Below, piece after piece: positions 8,490 to 17,301 of a DNA stretch of 64,000 bases. The notes under the pieces were generated by a model. The model did no database searches. It was not told the DNA's origin and saw nothing but the letters and a program-made list of their open reading frames with translations. The position numbers were made by a program, and so were the translations under genes. The stretch is from Isoptericola cucumis (lineage in GTDB: Bacteria; Actinomycetota; Actinomycetes; Actinomycetales; Cellulomonadaceae): assembly GCF_014635665.1 (NCBI RefSeq), contig NZ_BMDG01000005.1:186001-250000 (forward strand). The letters are read 5' to 3'. Each line of letters opens with the position of its first letter. Position 1 is the stretch's first letter.

Positions 8490-9020
8490 GTGGATCCACG
8501 CCGCCGCCGCCCGACCCTGCTGCTGCTCAACGGGCTCCCGGGGGTCGGCAAGTCGACGGTGTCGGTCGCCGTCGCCGCTCGCCGCCCCGGCACCCTGAAC
8601 CTCGACATCGACGTCGTGCGCGGCCTGATCTCCCGCGACGCCGGCGATCCCGCCTCGACGGCCGGGCCGGCGCGGGCGCTCGGCCTCGCGATGGCCGCCG
8701 AGCACCTGCGCGGCGGGAGCGACGTGGTCGTGCCGCAGCTGGTGGCGCGCCCCGACCAGGCCGCCCGGTTCGAGCGGGCGGCCCGGGACGCCGACGCCGT
8801 CTTCGTGCACGTCGTCCTCGAGGCGTCGTGGGCCACGGTGGCGTCGCGCCAGACCGGTGACGCGGCCGCGCACCGGCAGGGGCTGGACGCGCCGGCCATG
8901 GCGGCCTACGGCGAGGGCCTGCGGGCCGTCGTCGACGGCCCCGGTGTCGTGGTGCTGGGCACGGACGGCGTCGAGGTGCACGACGTCGTCGCGCACGTCG
9001 GGCGGCTGCTCGAAGGGTGA
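8490..9020 (+). CDS. AAA-type P-loop kinase/ATPase, function unknown
   Basis: 176 residues. The Walker A motif GLPGVGKST (15-23) is followed by DIDVVRGLISRD, a lid or substrate segment typical of small-molecule kinases such as shikimate- or gluconate-kinase-like P-loop proteins. The remainder is an alternating alpha/beta fold with RQTGDAAAHRQGLD resembling a lid domain. It is transcribed toward dapA, 42 bases upstream of that ATG, but dapA has its own -10 element. The phosphate acceptor is unknown; antibiotic- or nucleoside-type kinases are possible. Confidence 0.82.
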   Translation: MDPRRRRPTLLLLNGLPGVGKSTVSVAVAARRPGTLNLDIDVVRGLISRDAGDPASTAGPARALGLAMAAEHLRGGSDVVVPQLVARPDQAARFERAARDADAVFVHVVLEASWATVASRQTGDAAAHRQGLDAPAMAAYGEGLRAVVDGPGVVVLGTDGVEVHDVVAHVGRLLEG

Positions 9021-9050
9021 GCCTGGCGTCCCGCAGGACGGTGCGCCCGG

Positions 9051-9056
9051 TACGGT
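9051..9056 (+). promoter_or_regulatory. -10 element of dapA
   Basis: TACGGT, 6 bases before the dapA ATG at 9063. No Shine-Dalgarno separates it from the start. Confidence 0.5.
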
Positions 9057-9062
9057 TGACCC

Positions 9063-9998
9063 ATGACGTTCGCCCCGGCCTCCGCGCGCCCGTTCGGCGC
9101 GGTCCTCACCGCCATGGTCACCCCGATGACGCCGGCGGGAGAGGTCGACCTCCCTGCGGCGGCCCGCCTCGCGAAGCGGCTGGTCGACGACGGCAACGAC
9201 GGGCTCGTCCTGTCGGGCACCACGGGCGAGGCGCCCGCGACGCACGCCCCGGAGAAGGCCGACCTCGTGCGCGCCGTCGTGGACGCGGTCGGCGACCGCG
9301 CCTACGTGCTCACGGGGGCGGGCTCCAACGACACCGCCCACGCGGTGCGGATGGCCGAGCAGGGCGCAGAGGCGGGGGCCCACGGCCTGCTCGTGGTCTC
9401 GCCCTACTACTCGCGTCCCACGCAAGAGGGGCTCTACCAGCACTTCGCGGCGGTCGCCGACTCGACCGACCTGCCCGTCATGATCTACGACATCCCCGGC
9501 CGCGCCGGCGTGCGCATCGCCCCGGCCACGTACGAGCGCATCGCGGCTCACCCGCGCGTCGTGGCGACCAAGGACGCCACCGCCGACGTGGCCGCCATGC
9601 CCGCCCTGCGGGCCGCGACCGGCCTGGCGTGGTACTCGGGCGACGACGGCCTGCTGCTGCCGTTCCTCGCCCACGGCGCCGCCGGCATCGTGTCGGTGTC
9701 CGCGCACGTCGTCGGGGGCCGGTTCGCCGAGGTCGTGCGGCGTTTCGACGCCGGGGACCACGCCGGCGCGCTCGAGGTCTTCACCACGACGCTGCCCGTC
9801 ATCGCGGCGATGAACGGCGCCGGGGCCCAGGCCGTCATGGTCAAGGCGGCGCTCGAGGTCCTCGGGCTCGCCGAGGGTCGCGCGATGCGCCTGCCCAACG
9901 TGCCCGCGAGCGAGGCCGACGTCGCCGACGTCCGCGCCGCGCTCGCCGCGGCCCGCATCCTTCCGGGCGTCCTGGAGGACGCCACCACACTTCCGTAA
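9063..9998 (+). CDS. dapA: 4-hydroxy-tetrahydrodipicolinate synthase
   Basis: 311-residue class I aldolase that condenses pyruvate with aspartate semialdehyde, the first committed step of diaminopimelate/lysine synthesis. Seen in the sequence: SGTTGEAPATHAPEK (signature 1, pyruvate-binding threonines), the tyrosine in IYDIPGRAG, and the Schiff-base lysine K170 in VVATKDATADV. The length is normal for the tetrameric enzyme. Its stop lies 24 bases before rnj. dapA-rnj adjacency is conserved throughout actinobacteria. Confidence 0.98.
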   Translation: MTFAPASARPFGAVLTAMVTPMTPAGEVDLPAAARLAKRLVDDGNDGLVLSGTTGEAPATHAPEKADLVRAVVDAVGDRAYVLTGAGSNDTAHAVRMAEQGAEAGAHGLLVVSPYYSRPTQEGLYQHFAAVADSTDLPVMIYDIPGRAGVRIAPATYERIAAHPRVVATKDATADVAAMPALRAATGLAWYSGDDGLLLPFLAHGAAGIVSVSAHVVGGRFAEVVRRFDAGDHAGALEVFTTTLPVIAAMNGAGAQAVMVKAALEVLGLAEGRAMRLPNVPASEADVADVRAALAAARILPGVLEDATTLP

Positions 9999-10021
9999 GA
10001 CACCACAGGCCAGGAGGCCCC

Positions 10022-11707
10022 GTGAGCCACCCTCACCCCGAACTTCCCCTGCCCCCCGCCCTGCCGTCGAAGGGGCTTCGCATCGTCGCCCTCGGCGGCC
10101 TGGGGGAGGTGGGGCGCAACATGGCCGTCCTCGAGTACGAGGGCCGGCTGCTCATCATCGACTGCGGGGTCCTCTTCCCCGAGGACCACCAGCCCGGCGT
10201 CGACCTCATCCTGCCGGACTTCGACTACATCAAGGACCGTCTCGACGACATCGAGGCCATCGTCCTCACGCACGGTCACGAGGACCACATCGGCGCCGTG
10301 CCGTACCTGCTGCGGCTGCGCCGCGACATCCCGCTGGTCGGCTCGCGGCTCACGCTCGCGTTCGTGGACGCCAAGCTCAAGGAGCACCGCATCCGGCCCG
10401 TGCTGCGGGTCGTGGCCGAGGGCCAGGCGGAGCGGTTCGGCCCGTTCGACTGCGAGTTCGTCGCGGTCAACCACTCGATCCCGGACGCGCTCGCGGTCGC
10501 CGTCACCACCGGCGCGGGCACCGTGCTGCACACCGGCGACTTCAAGATGGACCAGCTGCCGCTCGACGGCCGCGTCACCGACCTGCGCGCCTTCTCCCGG
10601 CTCGGCGAGAAGGGTGTCGACCTGTTCATGGTCGACTCCACGAACGCGGAGGTCCCCGGCTTCGTCACCAACGAGGTCGAGATCGGCCCGGTGCTCGACA
10701 GCGTCTTCGCCCAGGCGGAGAAGCGCGTCATCGTCGCGTCGTTCTCGTCGCACGTGCACCGCGTGCAGCAGGTGCTCAACGCCGCGCACGCGCACGGCCG
10801 CAAGGTCGCGCTCGTCGGCCGCTCGATGGTGCGCAACATGGGCATCGCGTCCGAGCTGGGCTACCTCGACGTCCCGCCGGGCGTCCTCATCGAGCTCAAG
10901 CAGGCCGCCAGCCTGCCCGACGACCGCATCGTCTACATGTCCACCGGGTCCCAGGGCGAGCCGATGGCGGCCCTGAGCCGGATGGCCAACGGCGACCACA
11001 AGGTGCAGGTCGGCCACGGCGACACCGTGATCCTCGCCAGCTCGCTCATCCCGGGCAACGAGAACTCCGTGTTCCGCGTCATCAACGGCCTGACCCGCCT
11101 CGGCGCGCGCGTCGTGCACTCCGGCAACGCCAAGGTGCACGTCTCCGGCCACGCCAGCGCGGGCGAGCTCCTGTACTGCTACAACGTGCTGCGTCCCAAG
11201 AACGTCATGCCCGTGCACGGCGAGGTGCGCCACCTCGTCGCCAACGGGGCGCTCGCGGTGCGCACCGGCGTCCCCGCCGAGCGCGTGGTGCTCGCGGAGG
11301 ACGGCGTCGTCGTCGACCTCGTGGACGGCAAGGCGTCCGTGGTCGGCGCGGTGCCGTGCGGCTACGTCTTCGTCGACGGCTCGTCCGTCGGCGAGGTGAC
11401 GGAGAACCAGCTCAAGGACCGGCGGACCCTGAGCGAGGAGGGCTTCGTCTCCGTCTTCGCCGTGGTCGACACCGCCACGGGCAAGGTGCTGGCCGGGCCG
11501 CAGATCCAGGCGCGGGCCATGGCCGTGGACGACGCCGTGTTCGAGGAGATCCAGCCGGACGTCGTCGCCGCCCTCGAGGAGGCCATCGCCGGGGGAGCGA
11601 CGGACACGTACCAGCTGCAGCAGATCATGCGCCGGGTCATCGGCCAGTGGGTGAACCGTCGCCTGCGCCGCCGCCCGATGATCGTGCCGGTGGTCGTCGA
11701 GGCCTGA
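10022..11707 (+). CDS. rnj: Ribonuclease J
   Basis: 561-residue metallo-beta-lactamase/beta-CASP ribonuclease with 5'-3' exonuclease and endonuclease activity in mRNA turnover and rRNA maturation. The zinc-binding HGHEDH (H84, H86, D88, H89) is followed by H-T-G-D in VLHTGDFKMD. The beta-CASP motifs include FMVDSTNAEVPG, ASFSSHVHRVQQ and STGSQGEP, and later HVSGHASAGEL. The C-terminal ~100 residues (EENQ-like to VVVEA) form the oligomerisation domain. The start GTG 10022 fits the conserved N-terminus HPELPLPPALPSKGLRI; the frame is open further upstream, but that extension overlaps dapA. It ends before a strong hairpin. Confidence 0.97.
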   Translation: MSHPHPELPLPPALPSKGLRIVALGGLGEVGRNMAVLEYEGRLLIIDCGVLFPEDHQPGVDLILPDFDYIKDRLDDIEAIVLTHGHEDHIGAVPYLLRLRRDIPLVGSRLTLAFVDAKLKEHRIRPVLRVVAEGQAERFGPFDCEFVAVNHSIPDALAVAVTTGAGTVLHTGDFKMDQLPLDGRVTDLRAFSRLGEKGVDLFMVDSTNAEVPGFVTNEVEIGPVLDSVFAQAEKRVIVASFSSHVHRVQQVLNAAHAHGRKVALVGRSMVRNMGIASELGYLDVPPGVLIELKQAASLPDDRIVYMSTGSQGEPMAALSRMANGDHKVQVGHGDTVILASSLIPGNENSVFRVINGLTRLGARVVHSGNAKVHVSGHASAGELLYCYNVLRPKNVMPVHGEVRHLVANGALAVRTGVPAERVVLAEDGVVVDLVDGKASVVGAVPCGYVFVDGSSVGEVTENQLKDRRTLSEEGFVSVFAVVDTATGKVLAGPQIQARAMAVDDAVFEEIQPDVVAALEEAIAGGATDTYQLQQIMRRVIGQWVNRRLRRRPMIVPVVVEA

Positions 11708-11753
11708 CGGCCTGAGGGCACGGGCGCGGCCGAGACGCGCTCAGGTACGCACC

Positions 11754-11795
11754 CGCCGCAGGGCCGGCACGGACTCCCGTGCCGGCCCTGCGGCG
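11754..11795. terminator. Perfect 19-bp hairpin between rnj and the TetR gene
   Basis: The arm CGCCGCAGGGCCGGCACGG (11754-11772) is exactly complementary to 11777-11795 with a 4-base ACTC loop. No T-run follows on either strand. It probably stops transcription from both convergent genes. Confidence 0.85.
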
Positions 11796-11855
11796 TATCG
11801 CTCCTGCGGCGTCTCGCTCCTGCGCCGACTCGACGGCACCAGGGAGGGCGCGGGG

Positions 11856-12437
11856 TCAGCGGGCCAGGAGCGCGGGCCCGACGGCGCCCGCCGCGGCGTC
11901 GTAGCGTGCGGAGCGCGCGGCCAGGTCGCCGGGCAGCAGCCCGCCGAGCTCGAGCGAGACGAGGCCGTGCACCAGGCCCCACAGGCCGACGGCCACGTCC
12001 TGGACGTGCTCCGGCGGGGCGTCGAGGACCCGCGCCGCCGCGTCGCGCAGCACGAGGAACGTGGGCTGCTGGACGGGGTCCGGCGCGTCGGGTCCCGGGC
12101 GGACGCCGCGGTCGAACATCACCCGGTAGAAGTGCGGGTCGGCCAGCGCGCTGTCGCGGTAGGCACGACCCAGCTCCCGCAGGTCACCGACGGGGTCCCC
12201 GCCCCGCGGGACGGACTGCAGGCGGGCGGCGAAGCGCCGGAATCCCTCCGCGCTCACGGCCGCGAGCAGCTGCTCGCGCGAGCCGAACAGCGCGTAGACG
12301 GCGGAGGCGCTGGTGCCGGCGGCGGTCGCCACGGCCCGGACGGTGAGCGACTGCTCGCCGCCCGTGGAGATGGTCTCGGACGCGACCTCGAGCAGTCGGG
12401 TACGCAGGGCGTCGTCGTGCACGCGGGGCCTGGCCAT
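11856..12437 (-). CDS. TetR family transcriptional regulator
   Basis: 193 residues. The N-terminal helix-turn-helix (about 13-55) contains LTVRAVATAAGTSASAVYALFGSREQL, in which the recognition helix SASAVYALF is typical of TetR proteins. The C-terminal ligand-binding and dimer domain contains DPHFYRVMFDRG and VGLWGLVHGLVSLELGG, resembling the WHG/TetR_C_13 type. It is divergent from a small membrane gene, and the 84 bases between them hold a long palindrome, so it most likely represses that gene and itself. The inducer is unknown. Confidence 0.92.
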   Translation of the reverse strand: MARPRVHDDALRTRLLEVASETISTGGEQSLTVRAVATAAGTSASAVYALFGSREQLLAAVSAEGFRRFAARLQSVPRGGDPVGDLRELGRAYRDSALADPHFYRVMFDRGVRPGPDAPDPVQQPTFLVLRDAAARVLDAPPEHVQDVAVGLWGLVHGLVSLELGGLLPGDLAARSARYDAAAGAVGPALLAR

Positions 12438-12454
12438 GCGGAGAGCCTAACCCG

Positions 12455-12486
12455 TTGACACACGTTTGGGAACGGTGTTCTATAAC
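12455..12486 (+). promoter_or_regulatory. Promoter of the TetR-controlled membrane gene
   Basis: A consensus -35 TTGACA (12455-12460) is followed by TATAAC (12481-12486). The spacer of 20 is long; TTCTAT at 12478 would give 17. The palindromic operator covers the spacer and -10, so a bound repressor would block RNA polymerase. Confidence 0.65.
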
Positions 12487-12499
12487 AGTGTTCGCAAAC
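12464..12499. promoter_or_regulatory. 36-bp palindromic TetR operator
   Basis: The left half reads GTTTGGGAACGGTGTTCT, and the right half, read on the other strand, is GTTTGCGAACACTGTTAT. They share the pattern GTTTGnGAACnnTGTTnT, so 28 of 36 positions are symmetric. The extended dyad could hold two TetR dimers. It lies between the TetR start (12437) and the membrane gene start (12522). Confidence 0.8.
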
Positions 12500-12521
12500 A
12501 TTGCCGTCCCTGGAGGTCCCC

Positions 12522-12935
12522 GTGCTCGAGCTCACCGACGCCGCCCGCATCACCGCGGGGATCGTCCTGCTGACCGTCGTGGCCATCGAGTCCGGCGGCT
12601 ACTTCCTCGTGAAGGTCGTGACGGGCCGGGTGGCCGCCACGGGGTTCCAGACGTCGTTCTTCCGGGCGGGGCACGCGCACGCCGGGGTGCTCGTCATCCT
12701 GGGCCTGCTGTGCGTGCTGCTGACCGAGGCCACCGACCTCGGCGGGTTCGCCCGCTGGCTGGCCGCCACCGGCGTGCTCGTGGCCGCGATCGTCATGCCC
12801 GCGGGCTTCTTCTTCTCGGCGATGGGAGCGGGCCGGACGTCGCCCAACCGGGCGGTGGTCCTCCTGCCGCTCGGGGCGGTGGCGCTCGCCGCCGGCGTCG
12901 TCACCCTGGCGGTCGGGCTGCTGACGGCCGGCTGA
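12522..12935 (+). CDS. Small four-helix membrane protein under TetR control
   Basis: 137 residues with four predicted membrane segments (about 7-27, 47-67, 75-98, 105-130). A conserved-looking FFRAGHAHAGVLVILGL lies in the second helix, and an SGGYFLVK stretch with a lysine lies near the first. GTG 12522 was chosen because GGAGG lies 5 bases upstream; a TTG at 12501 is less likely. I do not recognise the family. Being opposite a TetR gene with a strong operator, it may be a stress- or ligand-induced membrane protein, possibly for export or detoxification. Confidence 0.8.
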   Translation: MLELTDAARITAGIVLLTVVAIESGGYFLVKVVTGRVAATGFQTSFFRAGHAHAGVLVILGLLCVLLTEATDLGGFARWLAATGVLVAAIVMPAGFFFSAMGAGRTSPNRAVVLLPLGAVALAAGVVTLAVGLLTAG

Positions 12936-12994
12936 ACCGGCCGCGCGGAAGGACACGCGCCCCGGACCTGCGCCGTCGGGAGGTCGAGCGCGGG

Positions 12995-13000
12995 TACCGT
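12995..13000 (+). promoter_or_regulatory. -10 element of ftsK
   Basis: TACCGT, 8 bases before the ATG at 13009. There is no purine-rich binding site before the start. Confidence 0.4.
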
Positions 13001-13008
13001 GGACCATC

Positions 13009-15801
13009 ATGGCGACCCGGACACCCGCCCGGAGGATCACCGGGACCCCCCGGGGAGCGGCGAGGACGGGGCGGAACGCCTCCGTGTCCGCCCCGACCCG
13101 GCGTGCGCCCGCACGCAGCGGCACCACGCGTTCCGGCGGCAAGGGCTCCGGACGGGGCCGCAGCACGTCGAGCAACGCGCGTCGCCGGCCGGCCCGGCGC
13201 CCCGCACGCAGCGAGCCCGCGTGGCCGGTGCGTGCGGTCCGCGGCCTGTACCTGGGGGTCGCGCACGGGCTGGGCGCCATGACCCGCAGCATCACCAAGG
13301 GAGCAAGAGACCTGGAACCCGAGCACCGCCGAGACGGCGTCGCCTTCTTCCTCATCGCCCTCGCGCTGATCGTGGCCGCGAGCGAGTGGTGGGGGCTGTC
13401 CGGAACCTTCGGCGAGGTCGTGCACGCGGTCGTCGCCGGGACCGTCGGTCTGGCCGGCGTCGCCGTGCCGGTGCTACTGATCTGGCTGGGGGTGCGCGTC
13501 ATGCGCCACCCCGAGCGGGGCCAGGCGAACTCCCGCGTCGCGATCGGCCTCACGTTCATCGTCATCGCAGTGGGGGCGCTCGTCGCCATCTCCGAGGGGA
13601 ACCCGTCGCCCCGCGACGGCTTCGAGGGAGTCAAGGACGCCGGCGGGATCATCGGCTACCTCACGGCGACGCCCGTCGTGACCGGGGTGACCGAGTGGGT
13701 CGCGGTCCCGCTCTTCCTCCTGCTGGGGTTCTTCGGCCTGCTCGTCGTCACGGCCACGCCCGTGCACCGCATCCCCGAGCGCCTGCGCGGGCTGTACGAC
13801 CGGCTCACCGGGAACCACGCGCCCGCCACGGACGACGACGGCCTGGCGCTCGCCGACGGCGTCTCGCGCCACGACGGCAGCGACGACCCGGCGCCCCGCA
13901 AGAAGCGCACGCGCAAGACCAAGGCCCAGCGCGCGGCGGAGGCCGCCGAGGCCGCCGGGCTCGACGAGTACGCCGGCGACGAGGCCTTCGAGAAGGCCGC
14001 CACCCTCGAGAAGGAGGCCGCGGCGCTGCGCACCGGGGCCACCCGGAAGGTGGACCGCACCCCGGCGACGCAGGTCGTCGCGGGCGCGGCGCCGGCCGCG
14101 AAGACGGACTCGCCCGCGCTCGTCGACGAGCCGGCGGGGGCCAAGGCGCCGTCCGACCTGCCCCCGATGGGCCGCGGCGAGCAGCCGATGCTGGACGGCG
14201 ACACCGTCTACCTGCTGCCGAGCGAGGACTCGCTCGGCAAGGGTGCTCCGCACAAGACGCGCTCGGCGGCGAACGACCGGGTGGTCGAGTCCCTGACCAA
14301 GGTCTTCGACGACTTCGGGGTCGACGCCCAGGTCACGGGGTTCACCCGCGGGCCGACGGTCACCCGGTACGAGGTCGAGGTCGGCGCCAAGACCAAGGTG
14401 GAGCGCATCACGTCGCTCTCCAACAACATCGCCTACGCGGTGGCCAGCGCCGACGTGCGGATCCTCTCGCCCATCCCCGGCAAGTCGGCGATCGGCATCG
14501 AGATCCCCAACTCCGACCGCGAGACCGTCGTCCTCGGCGACGTGCTGCGTTCCTCGGCCGCCCGCCGCACCGAGCACCCCATGGTCATGGGCGTGGGCAA
14601 GGACGTCGAGGGCGGGTACGTCGTCGCGAACCTGGCGAAGATGCCGCACATCCTCGTCGCCGGCGCCACCGGCGCGGGCAAGTCGAGCTTCATCAACTCG
14701 ATGATCACGTCGATCCTCATGCGCTCCACCCCGGAGCAGGTGCGGCTGATCCTCGTCGACCCCAAGCGGGTGGAGCTGACCACCTACGAGGGCATCCCGC
14801 ACCTCATCACGCCCATCATCACCAGCCCGAAGAAGGCTGCCGAGGCCCTCGACTGGGTCGTCCGCGAGATGGACGCCCGCTACGACGACCTGGCCACGTT
14901 CGGGTTCAAGCACCTCGACGACTTCAACGCGGCCGTCCGCTCCGGCAAGGTGCAGCCGCTGCCGGGTTCGGAGCGCAAGATCGCCCCGTACCCGTACCTG
15001 CTGGTCGTGGTCGACGAGCTCGCCGACCTGATGATGGTCGCGCCGCGCGACGTCGAGGCCTCGATCCAGCGCATCACGCAGCTCGCCCGCGCCGCCGGCA
15101 TCCACCTCGTGCTGGCCACGCAGCGCCCGTCGGTCGACGTCGTCACGGGGCTCATCAAGGCCAACGTGCCCTCGCGGCTGGCGTTCGCGACGTCGTCGCT
15201 CGCCGACTCGCGCGTCGTGCTCGACCAGCCCGGCGCGGAGAAGCTCATCGGCCAGGGCGACGCGCTGTTCCTGCCGATGGGCGCGGCCAAGCCGATGCGC
15301 GTGCAGGGCGCGTGGGTGACGGAGTCCGAGGTGCACGCCGTCGTCGAGCACGTGAAGTCGCAGCTCAAGCCGGTGTACCGCGAGGACGTCACCGCCCCGG
15401 CCGCCGCGAAGAAGAAGGTCGACGACGACATCGGGGACGACCTCGACCTCCTGCTGCAGGCCACGGAGCTGGTGGTGACCACGCAGTTCGGCTCCACCTC
15501 GATGCTGCAGCGCAAGCTGCGCGTCGGGTTCGCGAAGGCGGGCCGGCTCATGGACCTGCTCGAGTCCCGCGAGATCGTCGGGCCCTCGGAGGGGTCGAAG
15601 GCGCGCGAGGTCCTCGTGCTGCCCGACGACCTGCCGTCCGCGCTCGCGCTCATCCGGGGCGAGACGCCGCAGGCGTACGACCAGGACTCCGACGCGGCGC
15701 CGGCCGACGCCTACGCGGACGGCACCGACGGCCACGCCCCGCCGGTCGCCACGGACTACCACGACGACGCCGACACCGACCCGGAGCACGGCTGGCGCTG
15801 A
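13009..15801 (+). CDS. ftsK: DNA translocase FtsK/SpoIIIE
   Basis: 930 residues. A basic N-terminus of ~110 residues precedes four membrane helices (about 118-265) that anchor the protein at the septum. A charged, lysine/alanine-rich linker follows (~285-400). The motor domain has Walker A GATGAGKS (552-559), LVVVDELADLMM as Walker B, and ATQRPSVDVVTGLIKANVP. The C-terminal winged-helix gamma domain that reads KOPS-like DNA signs is present (TTQFGSTSMLQRKLRVGF). It pumps chromosomal DNA through the closing septum and activates dimer resolution. A short acidic tail follows. Position downstream of rnj is conserved. Confidence 0.97.
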   Translation: MATRTPARRITGTPRGAARTGRNASVSAPTRRAPARSGTTRSGGKGSGRGRSTSSNARRRPARRPARSEPAWPVRAVRGLYLGVAHGLGAMTRSITKGARDLEPEHRRDGVAFFLIALALIVAASEWWGLSGTFGEVVHAVVAGTVGLAGVAVPVLLIWLGVRVMRHPERGQANSRVAIGLTFIVIAVGALVAISEGNPSPRDGFEGVKDAGGIIGYLTATPVVTGVTEWVAVPLFLLLGFFGLLVVTATPVHRIPERLRGLYDRLTGNHAPATDDDGLALADGVSRHDGSDDPAPRKKRTRKTKAQRAAEAAEAAGLDEYAGDEAFEKAATLEKEAAALRTGATRKVDRTPATQVVAGAAPAAKTDSPALVDEPAGAKAPSDLPPMGRGEQPMLDGDTVYLLPSEDSLGKGAPHKTRSAANDRVVESLTKVFDDFGVDAQVTGFTRGPTVTRYEVEVGAKTKVERITSLSNNIAYAVASADVRILSPIPGKSAIGIEIPNSDRETVVLGDVLRSSAARRTEHPMVMGVGKDVEGGYVVANLAKMPHILVAGATGAGKSSFINSMITSILMRSTPEQVRLILVDPKRVELTTYEGIPHLITPIITSPKKAAEALDWVVREMDARYDDLATFGFKHLDDFNAAVRSGKVQPLPGSERKIAPYPYLLVVVDELADLMMVAPRDVEASIQRITQLARAAGIHLVLATQRPSVDVVTGLIKANVPSRLAFATSSLADSRVVLDQPGAEKLIGQGDALFLPMGAAKPMRVQGAWVTESEVHAVVEHVKSQLKPVYREDVTAPAAAKKKVDDDIGDDLDLLLQATELVVTTQFGSTSMLQRKLRVGFAKAGRLMDLLESREIVGPSEGSKAREVLVLPDDLPSALALIRGETPQAYDQDSDAAPADAYADGTDGHAPPVATDYHDDADTDPEHGWR

Positions 15802-15818
15802 CCGCGCGGGCGGTACCC

Positions 15819-15859
15819 GATGGTGCGGGCCGGATGGTGCGGGCCCGATGGTGCGGGCC
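15819..15859. repeat. Three 13-base direct repeats GATGGTGCGGGCC
   Basis: Copies at 15819-15831, 15833-15845 and 15847-15859 are spaced by single bases, directly behind the ftsK stop. The last copy runs into the terminator stem. Probably slippage in non-coding DNA. Confidence 0.8.
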
Positions 15860-15887
15860 CGACGCCCGGACGCCGGTCGGGCGTCGG
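15859..15887. terminator. Hairpin between ftsK and the CapA-like gene
   Basis: A 10-bp stem CCGACGCCCG (15859-15868) pairs with 15878-15887 around a 9-base loop. It lies between two convergent genes. No T-run follows. Confidence 0.6.
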
Positions 15888-15893
15888 TGCCGG

Positions 15894-17216
15894 TCAGTCG
15901 TCGGTGCGGGGGACCACGTCGGGCGCCGGGCCCGTCGTCTCGTGCGGTGCGGTGCGTTCGGGGGCGGCGTCTCCGACGGCGGCCCGCACCCGGTCGGCCC
16001 GGGCCTCGAGCTCGTCGCCGGACAGGGTGGACCCGGAAGGGTCGTCGAGCAGGTCGGGCAGCGTGTGCACGCGGTGGCCCGCGGCGATGTCGACCGTGCT
16101 CGCCGTCCACTCGAGGGCCGTCACCCGTGCGCGGGAGCCGGGGGCCTTCTGCGTGACGGTGGCCGACAGGAGCAGCCCGTTGTTCGTGCGGGCGTCACAG
16201 CAGTCCGCGCTCTGGTTGGACAGCAGGTTCCCCAGGCCGAAGGCCGTCCACATGCCCTGCTTGTCGGGGCCCTTGCCGACGCGGGCGATCTGCTGCGGGA
16301 CGTGCGCGTGGTGCCCGATCACGAGGTCGACCTGACGCGAGCGCGCCAGGCGGCGCACGACGTCGGTCTGCTGGTCGGTGAGGTCCTCGGTGTACTCCAC
16401 GCCGGCGTGCAGGCTGACGACGACGACGTCGGCACCGTCCGCGCGGGCCGCACGGGCCGCGGCGGCGAGGGCGTCGGCGTCGATGAGGTCGACGGCCCAC
16501 GGGGCCTCGGCGGGCACCGGCAGGCCGTTGAGGCCGTAGGTGGCGGCGAGGTGCGCGACGGTGATCCGCCGGTCCGCGCGCCGGAGCTCGTAGAGCTGGG
16601 GCGCGTCCTGCTCGGCCTCGCTGCGGGCGGTGCCGACGTGGCCCATGCCGGCGGCGTCCAGGTGCCGCAGCGTCGCGCGGACCCCGTCGTACCCCCGGTC
16701 GACGGCGTGGTTCGACGCCGTCGAGCAGCCGTCCCACCCCTGTTCGCCGAGGTCGCGCACCAGCTCCGACGGCGCGCCGAACAGCGGGTAGCCGCTGGGC
16801 GCCGTGCCGCGCGGGGCGACCGGCACCTCCAGGTGGCACAGGGCCAGGTCCGCGCCCCGCACCCAGGGGTCGATGCCGGCCAGCAGGGGGCTGAAGTCGG
16901 TCCTGCCGCCGTCGGCGGCCGAGGCCACGACCGGCTCGTGGGGCAGGAGGTCGCCGGCCGCGAGGAGGGAGAACCGCGCGGGGCTCGGCGTCGGCGTCGG
17001 TGTCGGCGTCGGGGTGGGGGAGCCGGCGGACGGGTCGGCCGCCGCCGGGCGCGAGCCCGACGTCTCCCACGGGACGAGGCCGGCGAGCCCTCCGGGCAAG
17101 GCCATCCCGAGCCCGGCCGCGACCAGCGTGCCGGCCACGACGGCCGCGACCCCCGTGAGCAGGAGCGGTCGCCGTCGGCGCGGGGGCGGTCCGTCGTCGG
17201 ACGCGTGGCGGGGCAC
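15894..17216 (-). CDS. CapA family metallophosphatase-like protein, membrane-anchored
   Basis: 440 residues. A basic start and one membrane helix (about 18-45) are followed by a proline/threonine repeat linker (SPTPTPTPTPTP), then a CapA/PgsA-type calcineurin-like domain. Motifs are LLAAGDLLPHEPV (metal aspartate), CHLEVPVAP, STASNHAVDRGYDGV (N-H), VVVSLHAGVEYTE and VIGHHAHVPQ. The domain is found in proteins linked to poly-gamma-glutamate capsule synthesis, but no pgsBC partners are nearby. The start GTG 17216 was chosen because TATCCT lies 6 bases upstream; a longer GTG start at 17252 has no such support. It probably acts outside the membrane. Confidence 0.9.
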   Translation of the reverse strand: MPRHASDDGPPPRRRRPLLLTGVAAVVAGTLVAAGLGMALPGGLAGLVPWETSGSRPAAADPSAGSPTPTPTPTPTPSPARFSLLAAGDLLPHEPVVASAADGGRTDFSPLLAGIDPWVRGADLALCHLEVPVAPRGTAPSGYPLFGAPSELVRDLGEQGWDGCSTASNHAVDRGYDGVRATLRHLDAAGMGHVGTARSEAEQDAPQLYELRRADRRITVAHLAATYGLNGLPVPAEAPWAVDLIDADALAAAARAARADGADVVVVSLHAGVEYTEDLTDQQTDVVRRLARSRQVDLVIGHHAHVPQQIARVGKGPDKQGMWTAFGLGNLLSNQSADCCDARTNNGLLLSATVTQKAPGSRARVTALEWTASTVDIAAGHRVHTLPDLLDDPSGSTLSGDELEARADRVRAAVGDAAPERTAPHETTGPAPDVVPRTDD

Positions 17217-17222
17217 CCGAGG

Positions 17223-17228
17223 AGGATA
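17223..17228 (-). promoter_or_regulatory. -10 element of the CapA-like gene
   Basis: TATCCT on the minus strand, 6 bases before GTG 17216. It decides the start codon in favour of the shorter protein. Confidence 0.5.
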
Positions 17229-17301
17229 GGGCCCCGCGTGACGTCCCCGCACCGGGGTCCGCCCGTCTCGGGCGCCGTCGTCGGGTGAAACCTGGCGCCG
17301 C

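Noticed and set aside
9017-10021. Extension of the rnj frame through the whole of dapA
   Set aside because: The added part is low-complexity and antisymmetric to dapA codons; the family N-terminus begins at GTG 10022.
15894-17216. Poly-gamma-glutamate capsule locus
   Set aside because: Only a CapA-like protein is present; pgsB and pgsC partners are missing.
12999-17288. A 1429-residue plus-strand frame over ftsK, and an 878-residue minus-strand frame in the same region
   Set aside because: Both are shadows; the ftsK frame has all domain motifs in order.
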